Of a stretch of 64,000 bases of DNA, positions 48,905 to 60,700 are shown one piece after another. The translations under genes were made by a program, and so were the position numbers. The DNA comes from Nemophila menziesii (Eukaryota > Streptophyta > Magnoliopsida > Boraginales > Hydrophyllaceae), in NCBI GenBank assembly GCA_029959085.1, contig JARWIR010000002.1, positions 64,162,154 to 64,226,153 of the forward strand, read 5' to 3'. Below the pieces are notes generated by a model. That model made no database searches. It saw only the letters and a list, made by a program, of their open reading frames with translations, and was not told where the DNA came from. Position 1 is the first letter of the stretch; each line of letters starts with the position of its first letter.

Positions 48905-49370
48905 TGGCGGCGTCGTGCGGTGCAACGCAAGTCAGGTGCGGTATACCGCAACATTATTTAGTCTCCCCAACTGTCACGGTTGATCAGCATGGTTTGGTCA
49001 TGTTGGTTTGGTAATTTACCCTGATTTCCTGTACTGTTGCCACAGTTCTTGGTTGGTGCGGTGTACCGCATAAATCTTCTGTCTTGGACCGTGTCACGGT
49101 CTGGCGCGAGTGATGATACGGTTCTTCATGGTTTGTTCTTGCAAATAGACTATAATGCTAGACCATTGGAACGGTTTTCTTGCGTGCAATGCACCGCGAC
49201 ACTCGTGTGGTATACCACACAAACACTCTGGATGACATTGTGGCACTGTTTTACCCAAACATCGACACGGTTTTGCCCCTTTTTTCCTCGTATGTGTACC
49301 TGATTTTTGAACTGTTGTGACCCTTTATGGGGTGCGGTGCACCGCAGTGATGGTGCGGTGTGCCACAGAG
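48905..49370. repeat. Palindrome cluster of element C (TGCGGTRYACCGCA-type)
   Basis: Near-perfect 14-16 bp palindromes lie at 48937-48950 (tgcggtataccgca), 49057-49070 (tgcggtgtaccgca), 49205-49220 (gtgtggtataccacac) and 49333-49346 (tgcggtgcaccgca). Degenerate copies lie at 48916, 49183 and 49354. They sit between the end of pol and the 3' ORF, in sequence richer in GC than its surroundings. Confidence 0.8.
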
Positions 49371-49559
49371 TACATCAGATTTTTGCCAATTTTTCTCGTT
49401 TCTTCTCCCGAACTCAATTTCTTAATACCTGCACATCAAAAACACTAATACCTTCCTCAATACTGCAATATCTTTTAAAAAAACAATATAAACATAAAAT
49501 AAAGTCATTAAAACATAAAAAATTGCGGGTTGTTTCCCGGACAACACTTTTGTTTAACG

Positions 49560-50398
49560 TCTTTCAAAGTTAGACGCGTTACCTCTATTAGGATATTCGT
49601 ATATAGCCTCCTAACAACGAGCAAGGCTATGAACGTCTGCCAATCTCCGTTTGTTACCCCTCCTGGGTCTGATCTCTATCACTTTTTCCGAAAAACCTTG
49701 TGTGACGACAAATGGTCCCATCCACGACTCTTTGTGATTTCGTGGCCTATTCTTTGGTTTGCGAGCTTTCTATACAACTTCATGGCCGACCCTAAACTCA
49801 CTAATTGGTCTACTATCTATAGGATTTGCGTGATTTTCTTTTGGGACTCTATTTCTGGTAGCAATGTGGATGATAGGAATTGTGGGATCTAACTTCTTAC
49901 CCTAAACTAGAATGTCTCAGATACGTTTTTAGCACGGAGTGTAACTGTTCCCTCCTGGAAGTTGATGATGCTTTAACTGTGGCCAAGAACGGCCTTCCGA
50001 GTATGATTGGAACCTGCTTATCTGATCATAATAAAGAATAACAAAGTCAGTAGGGATGGTGATATTACCTGCTTGGACATGAACATCCTCCATTACCCCA
50101 TGTCTTTGTCACTGAGCTATCCGCAAATTGTAAGTTCACATGATCTTTTTCCACCTTCTTGGTGCCAAGCCTATCGAACATGGTCTTGGGCATAAGATTC
50201 ACACTCAAACCCACGTCACACATGACCTTCACCGCTTGTATACCACTAATTTAAATAGGAAGATTAAAGCTTCCTGGATCTTTGAGCTTGAGTAGTAACT
50301 CTTTTTCAAATCATCTTGAGACTCTCTCACTATGAGCCACAGTCTCTAAACTGGTTTCTACACTCGTTTCTTTTTCTGGAATGATTTGAGTAAATACC
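49560..50398 (-). pseudogene. Element C pol remnant: protease joined to integrase C-terminus
   Basis: The minus strand from 50398 gives an aspartic-protease region: CDVGLSVNLMPKTMFDRLG (family form CDLGAS, so Ala has become Leu), then QVPIILGRPFLATVKA. By about 49850 it already reads as the integrase C-terminal barrel (SWMGPFVVTQGFSEKVIEIR) and ends at the conserved gacgttaaacaaaag motif near 49550. Reverse transcriptase, RNase H and the integrase core, about 3 kb in element A, are missing. The right end is cut by LTR B. Confidence 0.7.
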
Positions 50399-51811
50399 TG
50401 ATATCTCCCTTTTTTGATAGATATATGCCCATAGGAGACATCATTTCAGGTAGACATTGGACTTATTAGATAGACTTTTCAGCTTATTTTGTCATATTGC
50501 ACTTTCTCCCCTCGGAATTATGATAATTGTGTTTTTAGAGCTTTTATGCGCTAAATCGTGTGTCTTAATAGGAAGTTCTTAGGTACATGGATTCTAGGGA
50601 GCACGAAGATGAGGAATAGATATGGAGTTCAAAGTCTTAGATCAAAGGAGGTGTCAAAAGAGTAAAAGGTACCACTCAAAGAGATGAGGAGGAGCAAAAA
50701 AAAAAAAACTATAGATTCGTCACTTCCAACTGATTTCGAGCTCAAACGGTGCTGATCAAGGTCTTGTGGTTCAAATGAAAAAGGTGCGCCTCTGTGTTAG
50801 CTCAAACTGAGAAGTGAAATCAGGTGATTTGAACTTACGACGTGAAAGTTACGCCTGTTTTATTGGAGTGTGTACAACAGATGCGGGAATTACTAATTGG
50901 ACTTCAGCCCTTAATCATTTAATTAGTTAAGACCAATCCGTTTTTACTTAGTAGAAAAATCTATTCAGACCTCATTTTTTAGTATGCTTTATATTTTCCA
51001 ACTTTCAGAAGACAACAAAAAGGTAGAAGAAAGAGCAAGAGTTGGAGAAATCACCTTTCTTTAACAACAGCCCGACATTCCTTTAATTGGGTTCTATCTT
51101 AATTATGTTTTTAGTAAGCATGTATGCTTTTAATTTATTTATTTTTTTAATTCGAATAAGAGCTAAACATTTAGTGTTTGAGAATCGCAACATCGATTAA
51201 GCCCTAGTTTATACGATTTGATGTTTTTCCGAATTTGGGATTATTTTAATTTAATTTAAGTTGGGTATTTTGTATTTACTGTTATCGTATGCTCATTTAC
51301 TACTTTTAATTTGGCCAATTAGAATTAGGTATTAGTGATTAGGCTATTCACTAGTGGCGGTGATCACCTTGACGGGGGGTTTCATTACCGACCTAGGTAA
51401 TAGACGCGTGGTATTCGTCAATGATCCTGACGGACTTGACTAACCACACTCCCAATTGGGTAAAACACTTCAACATCAAAAAGTAGCTTACAATCGACCG
51501 TAGGATAGTTCCTAAGTCTACCCTGACAGGAGATATTAGAGTCCCGACTAGTACACAAATACCGAGTTGACCCCTAAACGGAAGCATTAATTGTATTAAC
51601 TTAAGTGGATCCCTTGCGAGACTCAAGTACACCTCTCATCTTCACGTCTACATCTTTAGTTTTTAATCTATTTACTTTCAGTTAATATTTTAGTAATTTA
51701 TTTATTTACGTCTAGTAGTCTATAATCGAAAACCCAACAAATATATCTTTTATCTTTTATCTTTTATCTTTTAATCGAAATCCCTTATTATTTATCATTA
51801 CTTGGAACGAC
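50399..51811 (+). mobile_element. LTR B of a Ty3 Tat/Athila-like element, interrupted
   Basis: Starts TGATATCTCC at 50399, with the family motif ggagacatcatttcagg at 50433-50449. It carries gtgatcaccttgacggggggtt (51358 onward) and gagatattagagtcccgac. The CCACCA end is missing because element A begins at 51812. Its first ~300 bp match LTR D (63387 onward), so the two may be the pair of LTRs of one plus-strand element. A (ATCTTTT)4 tandem repeat lies at 51745-51772. Confidence 0.75.
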
Positions 51812-53309
51812 TGGTGGGGCCTAGGGTGTGATAAAATAAGATGTAATTAACATGCAAATAACACCCTAAACTACACGGTTCTGCAAGTATATAGATCGTA
51901 TGCAAGTTTTAGTTAAAAGATTAAGATTCGTTCCGCAGAGACTACAGAGGTTAGGAGAATCTTATGCAAATACCAAGTGCAAATAAATTGAAGATAGAAC
52001 AACTAAACGCAATTAATAGTAAAGACAAATAAAGATGGATTTGAGAAAATAATTAACTAAAGTAAAACTAAGAATTAAAAGACAGAAAATAAATATGAAA
52101 GAGAAGTGATATGAGAATATAGCTCGAGTCATTAGCATGTAATCCCCACTAGTTTTGCCGTTCTAAACATGTAAGGATGAATTATGTAGTATTTCCCTAA
52201 TCGGTCCCAATTCGCTATCGGTAGTTTCAAATAGGATTTACCTGTGTCAATAAGGCTTCCTAAGCAAACTTTTCCTGTAATTGGTAAATAGTCACAAGAA
52301 CTAAACCATATTGATTATCTAGCTAGGTTGGGTTGTCAGATCAGACCTAATACTAGATGTTATGTGCTAAACATGCAATTAAACACCGTTGTCAATGGTG
52401 ACCTAATTACTAGATGGTAATTCTAAATGGCGGCCGTCCACAAGAACACAGAATATAAATCCAAACACATAAACAGAGAATAAAAACTATAATTCAATTT
52501 AAAACATTAAATTCCCAAATTAGATAGATGTCAACTCAAAACTGGGGTTCATACATTAATGCTAAAACTCAAGCTAAAGAAATTTAGTTCAGGCAAGAAA
52601 AGAAAGAAATTACAAATCTAAAGGTAGAAGAAGACATTGTTGATGATAGCTCCTTCCAGACTTCTTTCTTGTGTTGTAAGCTTCCTCTTGGTTTAAGGTT
52701 TCACCAAAGATGATTTAAGAGTGTTAAGAGGCTGTATTTATAGTGTATAGGTTGACCTAATTCGTTTCTTGGAGATAAGACCAAGTAATAGACTCCAAGC
52801 CCAACTCAATTTCGTAAGGAAATAAAGATAAACACTGTTGGACCGTTTTGAGCATATCTTCTTCGTTATTGGTCGGTTTGAGCTCCATAAGATACCAAAA
52901 GAATCGCAACAGAATTATATTTATCCCTGAAGAAGGAAATTACCAAAATAGGCCTATTTCTTGGGTAGAATAGCACTTCTTTAGGCGTGTACTGCAGAAT
53001 CCTAGATTAGGCAGCTTTTCCTTTTCCATCCTTTTAGCTTTTGTTTCCTTATCTCCAATTACCATGCAAATCTCTTTCCATAAGTTGTAATCTTTGACTT
53101 GGACTCTAATTAATCTCCATAATTATCTTTAAAGCTTCACACAAAATAAACAATTAAACTCAATATGCTCTAAAAATATTATGTTCCTAAATCAAGACTC
53201 AAAATAGGAAAGTGCACTAAACTAAGCTAAAATCAACCTATAAACTAATAAATAAGCCTAAAATGATATCTCAGAAGTATATTTTATTATCACAAATGAG
53301 GAGACATCA
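51812..53309 (-). mobile_element. 3' LTR of element A, 1,498 bp
   Basis: Begins TGGTGGGGCCTAGGG and ends ggagacatca. It has a minus-strand TATA box (CTATAAATA, 52735-52743). Its first 839 bp align with 61708-62546 with about 16 substitutions and no indels by eye, roughly 2% divergence, which indicates a young insertion. The 5 bp to its left, acgac, would be the TSD, but the partner is lost. Confidence 0.9.
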
Positions 53310-54912
53310 AGACCCCCAACTCAAAGTTGTATCGTCTCGATACAATAAAATTAAAGAACAGTAGGGTAGTAAAAAATAAACAAGAAGAAGTCGGAGGAGA
53401 ACAAGAACAGAATATAATGAATGATCCTAGAGCATAAAATCCAAAAAAAAAATCTCATGTAGTAATGCTCAAGAAATAATGCACAAATATATCTAATACA
53501 CATGTAATCAACAATCCATAAATTCAAGTTAAGATTAATTTCGCAATGCCAGAAGGAGAGGATGATAACTTAGTTCAGGTTAATGGCTATAGGTTGTTCA
53601 TAGGTTCCAAATACAACATCCAATGGTCCACTTACCTACTACCTAATAGCTCAATTGTTTATCCATCTCGTAGTTAGAAATCCTAAGGTCTTGGTTATAA
53701 CTTGGCTTAAGGACGGGTGTGGTATATTTGGATAATGAAAAGTGAGCTTTTGGCTCTCTCCTCACTAGCCATCAACGAATCGCCCTAGAGCTTGAGTTTT
53801 CACTCGAAGATGTTCTCACTCAACCCAATTTATTGATGCCTTTGATGTGCATCCCCAATATTCCCAATTAAAACCTTTGATGGTATAAAATCCACTTTGC
53901 CGGTCCGAATATATATTTTCTTTTCACATCAATTTTTTCTTTTGTATAGCTATGATCCTCTTTTGATGTTGAGATATCACACTATTTTTTTTCATATATA
54001 TATATATATATTCTTTTTATGCCCTTGTTGGCAAAATTAGCTCGTAGCTTCCTTTTCATTCACTATTACCCCGACAAAGGGTTACAATAATAACAATTTC
54101 ATCATCAATAAAATCACAAAGATAATTCCCAATTCCCAAAGTTCCCTCATTATGAAACCCACCACCCCAAACTCAAGCTCTAAAACGAGTTTGTCTCAGG
54201 TTTTGCGTTTCGAGTGCGGGTCATATAGATAAGTCCTAAAAACTAGTGTATGGATTATAATGTGTTTCAAATAAAAGGCTTTAGAAAGGCTCAGAGGGGC
54301 TAAGACGGATAAATAACAATAATACCAAACAAAAGGGTGAGAAAGTCTAAAGGCTTCAAGTGTTTTATCATGAAAGAACTGCCTTAGTCATTTTTCTAAC
54401 TACCAGATTTCGTTACTTTTTCATTATTAGTTCATAGACAAGTGGGTTTTCAACATATTTTAAACCTCACGTTCTACACACCAAATAACTATTCCTAAGT
54501 TTCAACGTGTTTTCTTAGCATTGCTCATTAACTTTTCTATCATTTATTTCCTGTTTTCATACATGCATGTAAACAAGTTTGTTGCATCTTTCAAAAGCAT
54601 ACTACTTACTATCATTGACCTAATAAAATCATGCTCAAATAGGTACATTCAAGATATTCTATGCCCTAATTCAACCTAAAAAATTTAAATTTTATGCAAA
54701 AACGAAAAGAAGACGAGGACAACGAATCCCCACCCCCAACTCAAAAATGAGCCGTGTCCCCACGACAAGATTCAAGAAAAATAAAATTTAAAATTAGCAT
54801 ACATATTGCACATAAAGAAATGGTAGGGAAGAAAGAAAACATACTCTTCGAGGCATAAAATTTAAAATAAAACTAACTAAACTACCTAATGCATACAAGC
54901 TATTAAGAAAAA
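53310..54912 (-). mobile_element. Element A 3' noncoding region
   Basis: Contains the polypurine tract (53310-53326), the hairpin ttgtatcg-tct-cgatacaa (53327-53345), the block gagcttttggctctctcc (53743-53760), a second polypurine run (about 54157-54180), gtgcgggtcatat (54214-54226), and a third run (54727-54749) followed by the hairpin gccgtg-tccc-cacgac (54751-54766). A short (AT)n stretch lies at about 53994-54010. Confidence 0.75.
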
Positions 54913-55392
54913 TTAGAATGACCTACCTGGCTGGCCATAGAGATCCATCATATCATCCTCCTCATCCGAAGCTGAGGGATCGGTATAACTATCAATATCC
55001 CTTACCAAGGTCAAATATTCAATCTGTGATTCCAACTGTATGACTTCTGTCCAAAGATCTCTGTTATCTTCGCGTAATCTTTCAACTTTGTTCTGTAACT
55101 TGAGAGCCCAAGGAGGAAGATCATAAACAATTTTAGAGGAAGAGGTAGAAGAACCTTGGTCTTGGATATTTATTTTCTTCAAAGGCCTCCTTGATGGTAT
55201 GGACATTCTAGCAGTTAACTTCTTTGGTAGTGGTTGTGCTGGTGCCTTTTCTTTTGATTCTTCAGTAACCTCATCAAGATTGATGGGTTTTTCAATGGTG
55301 GCCCCAGGCAATTTCTTATTCTTCCCAAGGATTGAGCACTTTATCTTGTATTCCATAGCTTCAGATCTGTTAGTCATGCTTGATTTACCCAC
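54913..55392 (-). CDS. Element A 3' ORF, coiled-coil protein of unknown function
   Basis: An intact 159-codon frame downstream of pol. There is a basic, proline-rich first half (KAPAQPLPKKLTARMS, SRRPLKKINIQD), a predicted coiled coil at about residues 92-132 (LQNKVERLREDNRDLWTEVI), and an acidic end (SASDEEDDMMDL). It sits where the Athila-type 3' ORF lies in elements C and F and shares a C-terminal coiled coil, but has no trace of the larger putative transposon protein domain. A TATA-like tatatata lies about 260 bp upstream at 55650-55657. Confidence 0.6.
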   Translation of the reverse strand: MGKSSMTNRSEAMEYKIKCSILGKNKKLPGATIEKPINLDEVTEESKEKAPAQPLPKKLTARMSIPSRRPLKKINIQDQGSSTSSSKIVYDLPPWALKLQNKVERLREDNRDLWTEVIQLESQIEYLTLVRDIDSYTDPSASDEEDDMMDLYGQPGRSF

Positions 55393-55739
55393 AACTCAAG
55401 TTATACCAAGGATGGATTAAAAGTTTAAGGAAAATTTGGTGTAGCTTGATGTTGTTGCTTGGAATTGATGAAAGAGAAAGGTTTGTTTATGGATCTTGGA
55501 AGAAATATTTAAAGCTTGATGGATTTGATGGTGTTTTGATGGTGTAGTGTGATGAATTTGATGAGGAATTTGTGTTTATGGAGGATGGAGGAGAGGATTT
55601 TATGAGTTGTTGTGTTAATTGTGAAGGTTTGCACAAGCTTTAAGATGTATATATAGGGTTTGGGTTTGAAAAATTCGTATTGGAGAGGCTAGGGTTTATC
55701 TTGTAAGGTAAGAAGTTGATTAGGAAAGAAATTCCTTCA

Positions 55740-56125
55740 CAAACCGCCTCTGTGCGGTATACCAGACTAAACCCGCGGTGTACCGGACCCAACAGCTCTT
55801 CAAATTTTTGTCCACTGGATAATACCCGAGCTAGCACCCCGTGGATAATACCCGATCTAGCACCCCGTGGCACATGTTTTGTGTGTGCGGACCATGGGTG
55901 CGGTGCAGGGGATAGTCCACGCCATATCCGTAAAAAAAACCGTGGTACCCGACCCTGTGGTACGCGTTTTGGGCGTGCGGACCAGGGGTGCGGTGTACCG
56001 CGCCTATCAGTTCAAATTTTTCTCGCTTCTGGATAAAACCCGTGGTACCCGACCCGTGGTACGGGTTTTCTGGGCACGGTGCATCCCTGCGGACCATGAG
56101 GTAGTCCGCGGGGTGGTCCGCGCCA
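55740..56125. repeat. Palindrome cluster of element A
   Basis: GC-rich stretch with tgcggtataccag (55753-55765), cgcggtgtaccgg (55774-55786), tgcggtgtaccgcg (55989-56002), two forms of gtggtacccgaccc, and gtccgcggggtggtccgcg near 56104. It has the same place and motif type as the cluster of element C. Confidence 0.75.
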
Positions 56126-56352
56126 GTCCCTTAAGTTTTCCAGCTTTTTCCTTTTGACCCCAAACTCGTTTCCTGCACAATAACACACTACCTTTCTCTC
56201 CTATCAGCTTGTAAACACAATTAAAAATATACACTAACTTAAAATTATACACTACAAAGCAAAAAACAACTAATCTAAAAAGCAATTTAAACAAGGGGTG
56301 TCTCCCAAGAGCACTTTTGTTTAACGTCTTTGTGTTAGACGTGTACCTCAGG

Positions 56353-56739
56353 CTAAGCGCATTCAACGAGATGGATTGTCTCCTCTCGCCCAAAGTCCTC
56401 ACTGTCATGGTATCTCTTCAAACGCTGGCCATTCACCATGAATGCCCGTTGCTCGGTTGGATTTTCAATTTCAATCGCTCCATGAGGTGTGACTTTAGTA
56501 ACAATGTAAGGTCCTCCCCAGCGGGATTTAAGCTTTCCTGGGTAATTCGAAAATCGAGAGTTGTATAATAAAACTCTTTGTCCTATCTCGAAGTATTTTG
56601 GACGGAGCCGTTTATCATGCCATCGCTTTGTTTTTTCCTTATAGAGGCGTGAATTTTCATAGGCAAGATAACGAAACTCCTCCAATTCATTCAATTGCAT
56701 CATCCTTTGTTTCCCGGCGAAGTCTGGGTTTAGATTCAA
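56353..56739 (-). pseudogene. Element A integrase C-terminal segment
   Basis: The last part of pol: QLNELEEFRYLAYENSRLYK then the barrel domain (GQRVLLYNSRFSNYPGK, RWGGPYIVTKVTPHGAIEIE) and the natural stop. It is in the same frame as 56761-57120, from which a single TGA at 56761-56763 separates it. The conserved agacgttaaacaaaagtgct motif lies just downstream (56311-56330). Confidence 0.85.
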
Positions 56740-56760
56740 AGTTTTAATAGCCCAGTAGGC

Positions 56761-57120
56761 TCAAGATTCAAGTTCAATTGGTAGATGACACGCTTTGCCG
56801 TAGACCATGCGATATGGAGATGCCCCAATTGGTGTTTTAAATGCTGTTCTGTAAGCCCAGAGAGCATCATCTAGCTTTAAAGACCAATCTTTCCTCGATT
56901 TACTCACGGTCTTCTCAAGAATAGATTTAATTTCCCGGTTGGAAACTTCAGCTTGACCGTTAGTTTGTGGGTGATAACCGGTTGAAGTACGGTGTCTCAC
57001 TCCAAACTTTCGAAGATAATTTCTCAGGGGAGCATTAAGAAAATGGGTACCTTTATCACGGATGAGAACTCGTGGCGTACCATGTCTTGAAAAGATGTTT
57101 GATTTTAAGAACTTGATCAC
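56761..57120 (-). pseudogene. Element A integrase catalytic core, second part
   Basis: Carries the second Asp (RDKGTHF, residue 22) and the Glu ([10 protein letters not shown], residue 58) of the DDE triad with exactly 35 residues between them, as in retroviral-type integrases. [10 protein letters not shown] and [13 protein letters not shown] are typical plant Ty3 motifs. It is out of frame with 57224-57700 because of one extra A in a run of seven (57134-57140 on the plus strand). Confidence 0.88.
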
Positions 57121-57223
57121 AGTTTGATCATCGTTTTTTTGGTGTTGCCACTGCTTCTACCCATTTTGATACATAGTCTACCGCAAGCAAAATATAAAGA
57201 TTTCCATGGGAAGTGATGAAAGG

Positions 57224-57700
57224 TCACATGAAATCTATTCCCCATACATCAAAGATTTCAACTTCAAGAATATTATTAAGCGGCATCGCGTCTTTTTTTG
57301 ATATGTTGCCAGTGAACTGGCATCTGTGACATGACTGGACATAATGATGACAATCTTTGTGTATGGTAGGCCAATAGAACCCGGATTGAAGAATTTTAGT
57401 TGCGGTTCTATCACCTTTAAAGTGACCTCCATAAGGTGAACTATGACAACCTTCAATTATTTTCTCCATTTCACCTTCATGTACACATCTTCTAACCACT
57501 TGGTCGCTACAAATCTTCCAGAGGTACGGTTCATCCCAATAATACTCTTTGGCCTGGTGACTTAATCTATGTTTTTGTTGTGGGTGGATATCTTTGGAAA
57601 AGACACCACTCACAATGAAGTTGAACAGATCTGCATACCATGGCACAAAAGCATGTTTAATAGCAAAAAGTTGTTCATCAGGGAATACCTCTTTAACCAA
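57224..57700 (-). pseudogene. Element A integrase zinc-binding domain and first catalytic Asp
   Basis: Contains the HHCC finger (HSSPYGGHFKGDRTATKI, then CHHYVQSCHRCQ) and ends in WGIDFM, where the Asp is the first member of the DDE triad. It is terminated by an in-frame TGA at 57224-57226, where relatives have Gly. Same frame as the 57767-61081 piece, separated by one TGA at 57767-57769. Confidence 0.88.
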
Positions 57701-57766
57701 TAATGGTTCTATGTTCGCATCAGATCCTTCGAGCCTTGATAAATGATCAGCAACTTGATTTTCGCA

Positions 57767-60700
57767 TCACTTTCGGTCTCGAAAATCTATGTCAAATTCT
57801 TGAAGTAATAGTACCCATCTAATAAGACGCGGCTTAGCGTCCTTTTTCTCCATAAGGTACTGAATAGCTGAATGGTCCGTGAATACAACAGTTTTCTTCC
57901 CAACCAGATAGGAACGAAATTTATCAAAAGCATACACCACGACCAACATCTCTTTCTCCATCACTGTATAATTCATCTGGGCAGCGTTGAAAGTCTTACT
58001 TGTATAATAAATCGTGTGGAAAATCTTGTCTTTCCTCTGTCCCAACACAACACCCATAGCGTGATCACTAGCATCACACATAAGTTCATACGGAGCTTTC
58101 CAATCAGGAGGTATAACAATAGGTGTAGAGATCAGTTTCTCTTTAATCGTAAAAAACGCTTGAAGACATTCTTCAGTGAAATTAAAAGGAGTATCCTTTT
58201 CAAGTAAAGAGCAAAGCGGTTTGGCGATCTTGGAGAAATCTTTAATAAACCTTCGATAAAATCCTGCGTGACCCAAGAAACTTCTCACTCCTTTAACAGA
58301 AACTGGAGGTGGTAGTGTTTTGATAACTTCAATTTTGGCACGATCAACCTCCATCCCTGCCTTCAAAACTTTATGTCCCAACACAATTCCCTCTTGAACC
58401 ATGAAGTGGCATTTTTCCCAATTAAGCACAAGATCTTTTTCTCTACATCTCACAAGGACCTTCTCAAGATTATTCAAACAATCATCAAAACTATCTCCAA
58501 ACACCGAAAAATCATCCATAAAAACCTCCAAATATTTATCAATCATGTCCCAAAATATAGCCATCATGCACCTGTGGAACGTGGCAGGTGCATTGCATAA
58601 ACCAAACGACATTCTTCTATAAGCAAAAGTACCAAACGGACATGTAAATTTTTTTTTGTGTTGATCGAGGGGATCCACACAAATCTGATTATAACCCGAA
58701 TATCTGTCAAGGAAACAATAGTATTCTCTCCCTGCGAGATTGTCTAGCATCTGATCAATGAATGGTAGCGGGAAGTGATCTTTCTTTGTTGCTTTGTTCA
58801 GTCTTCGGTAATCCATGTACACTCGCCACCCCACAACTGGTCTTGATGGTATGTTTTCGCCTTGATCATTAAGGATGGTAGTGATACCTCCTTTCTTCGG
58901 AACACATTGCACTGGACTAACCCAATCACTGCTAGCAATCAGATAGATAATTCCTGCATCTAACAACTTGATAACTTCCTTCCTCACTACTTCTTTCATA
59001 GCTGGCATGGGTCTTCTCTGTCCCTCTATAGATCGCCCACCTTCGTTCTCAAGAATGATTTTGTGTTTGCAAACGGAAGGACTAATTCCCTTGATGTCGG
59101 CAATAGTCCATCTGATTGCTTCTTTGTTTGCGCGAAGCACTTGAAGTAGCTTCTCCTCTTGAGGACCTGAAAGATTAGCAGAAATAATAACAGCCAAAGT
59201 TTTGTTCGTACCTAGATATGCATAGCGTAGATGATCTGGAAGTGGTTTTTCTTCGAGAACAGGTGGACATATTATAGATAGTTGTTTCATTGGTTCAATG
59301 TCACCTGGTTCTCGAAGTAGTTCTCGCACATTTGATCCTAATGCAGCAACATCTTCAGGGGGAATCTCGAGTTCCTCTGGTGATTCAAGTGCTAAGGCCT
59401 CGTCTAGATCATCATCTAAGCTTGCTTCATTGAAGACTTCTTGCGCCATTTTTCCGATGACATCTATTTTGAAGCACTCATCTTTTGACATTGGTAATTT
59501 CATAGCTTGAAACACTTCGAATCGTATCTGTTCGCCTTGTACTCTCATGATCAACTCACCATTCTCAACATCAATTAGTGTACGCCTCGTGGCTAAGAAT
59601 GGTCTACCCAAGATGATGGGGACATTCTTATCCGCATCGTAGTCAAGAATAATAAAATCACAAGGAAAAATAAAAGAGCCATCTTTAACTAAAACATCTT
59701 CAATTTTACCTATTGGTCGTGGAAGGGAGCGATCCGCCATTTGTAATACCACATATGTGGGTACTACTTCTCCAATATTAAGCTTCTCGAACAGAGATCT
59801 AGGCATGAGATTGATGCTCGCGCCTAGATCACATAATGCTTTCCCGGTCCAACTATCTCCGATGCCGATAGGAATTGTAAAACTTCCGGGATCTTCTAGC
59901 TTTGGTGGTAACTCACTTTGACATATAGCATTGCACTCCCTAGGTAATCCAATTGTTTCCCCAGTTTCTATACTTCGCTTGTTGGAAAGAATGTCTTTCA
60001 TGAATTTAAGATAGGTTGGCATTCTCTTGAGAGCTTCAACAAGGGGTATATTAACTTCCAATTTCTTCAACATGTCCACGAACTTCTTGAATTCCAGGTC
60101 ATTGTCCTTCTTTCTGACACGTGAAGGGTATGGTGGTGGAGGGCGTGTATTAAGTTCCACTGGTTTTCTTGTCTGGTCAGGTGTCTCGGTTTGGACACTC
60201 TTTGGTTTAACTACCTCCTCAACTGTATCTTTGATTATTTCTTCCACCCTCTGTTCTGGAATAGGGATTGGTTCTTGTTCTGGTTCTGGTCTTGGTGGAG
60301 GTAGTTGTTTTCCACTTCGCAATTCAACTGCATGGAAAGAATCATCTCTAGGAGCAATAGTATCACTTGGGAGTTGCCCTTTTGGCCGGTTTTGTAATGT
60401 ACTCGCTAGATGTGATATATTATGCTCTAGTTGCTTGATAATCTTCTCCTGGGTTCGAACTTTCTGTTGGCTATGATTCATTTTCTCAGCTGCTTGCATT
60501 AATTTAGCCATACTCGACTTCAAACTTGGGATTAATTCCTTCTTCGCCAGTTGCGTTGATTGTTTAGGTGGATATTTCTTTGGTTCTTGACAAGCTTTTT
60601 CAACAATGGGTGCCTTTTTCTGAATAGGTTGTGGTGGATTATAAGATTGAGGTTGGGGTTTATGATGAGTTTCTTGCTTTCTGACCCAACTCTTTTGTTG

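Noticed and set aside
49037..49892. Three plus-strand frames of 88-120 codons
   Set aside because: They lie opposite the palindrome cluster and pol remnant of element C; cysteine/threonine-rich text from GC-rich palindromes, no domain.
55716..56408. Several overlapping frames of 77-133 codons on both strands
   Set aside because: They result from the GC-rich palindrome cluster of element A, where stops are scarce; mutually overlapping and without homology.
60027..60476. 149-codon plus frame
   Set aside because: Shadow of the minus-strand gag-protease linker of element A; the coding strand is clear from motifs.
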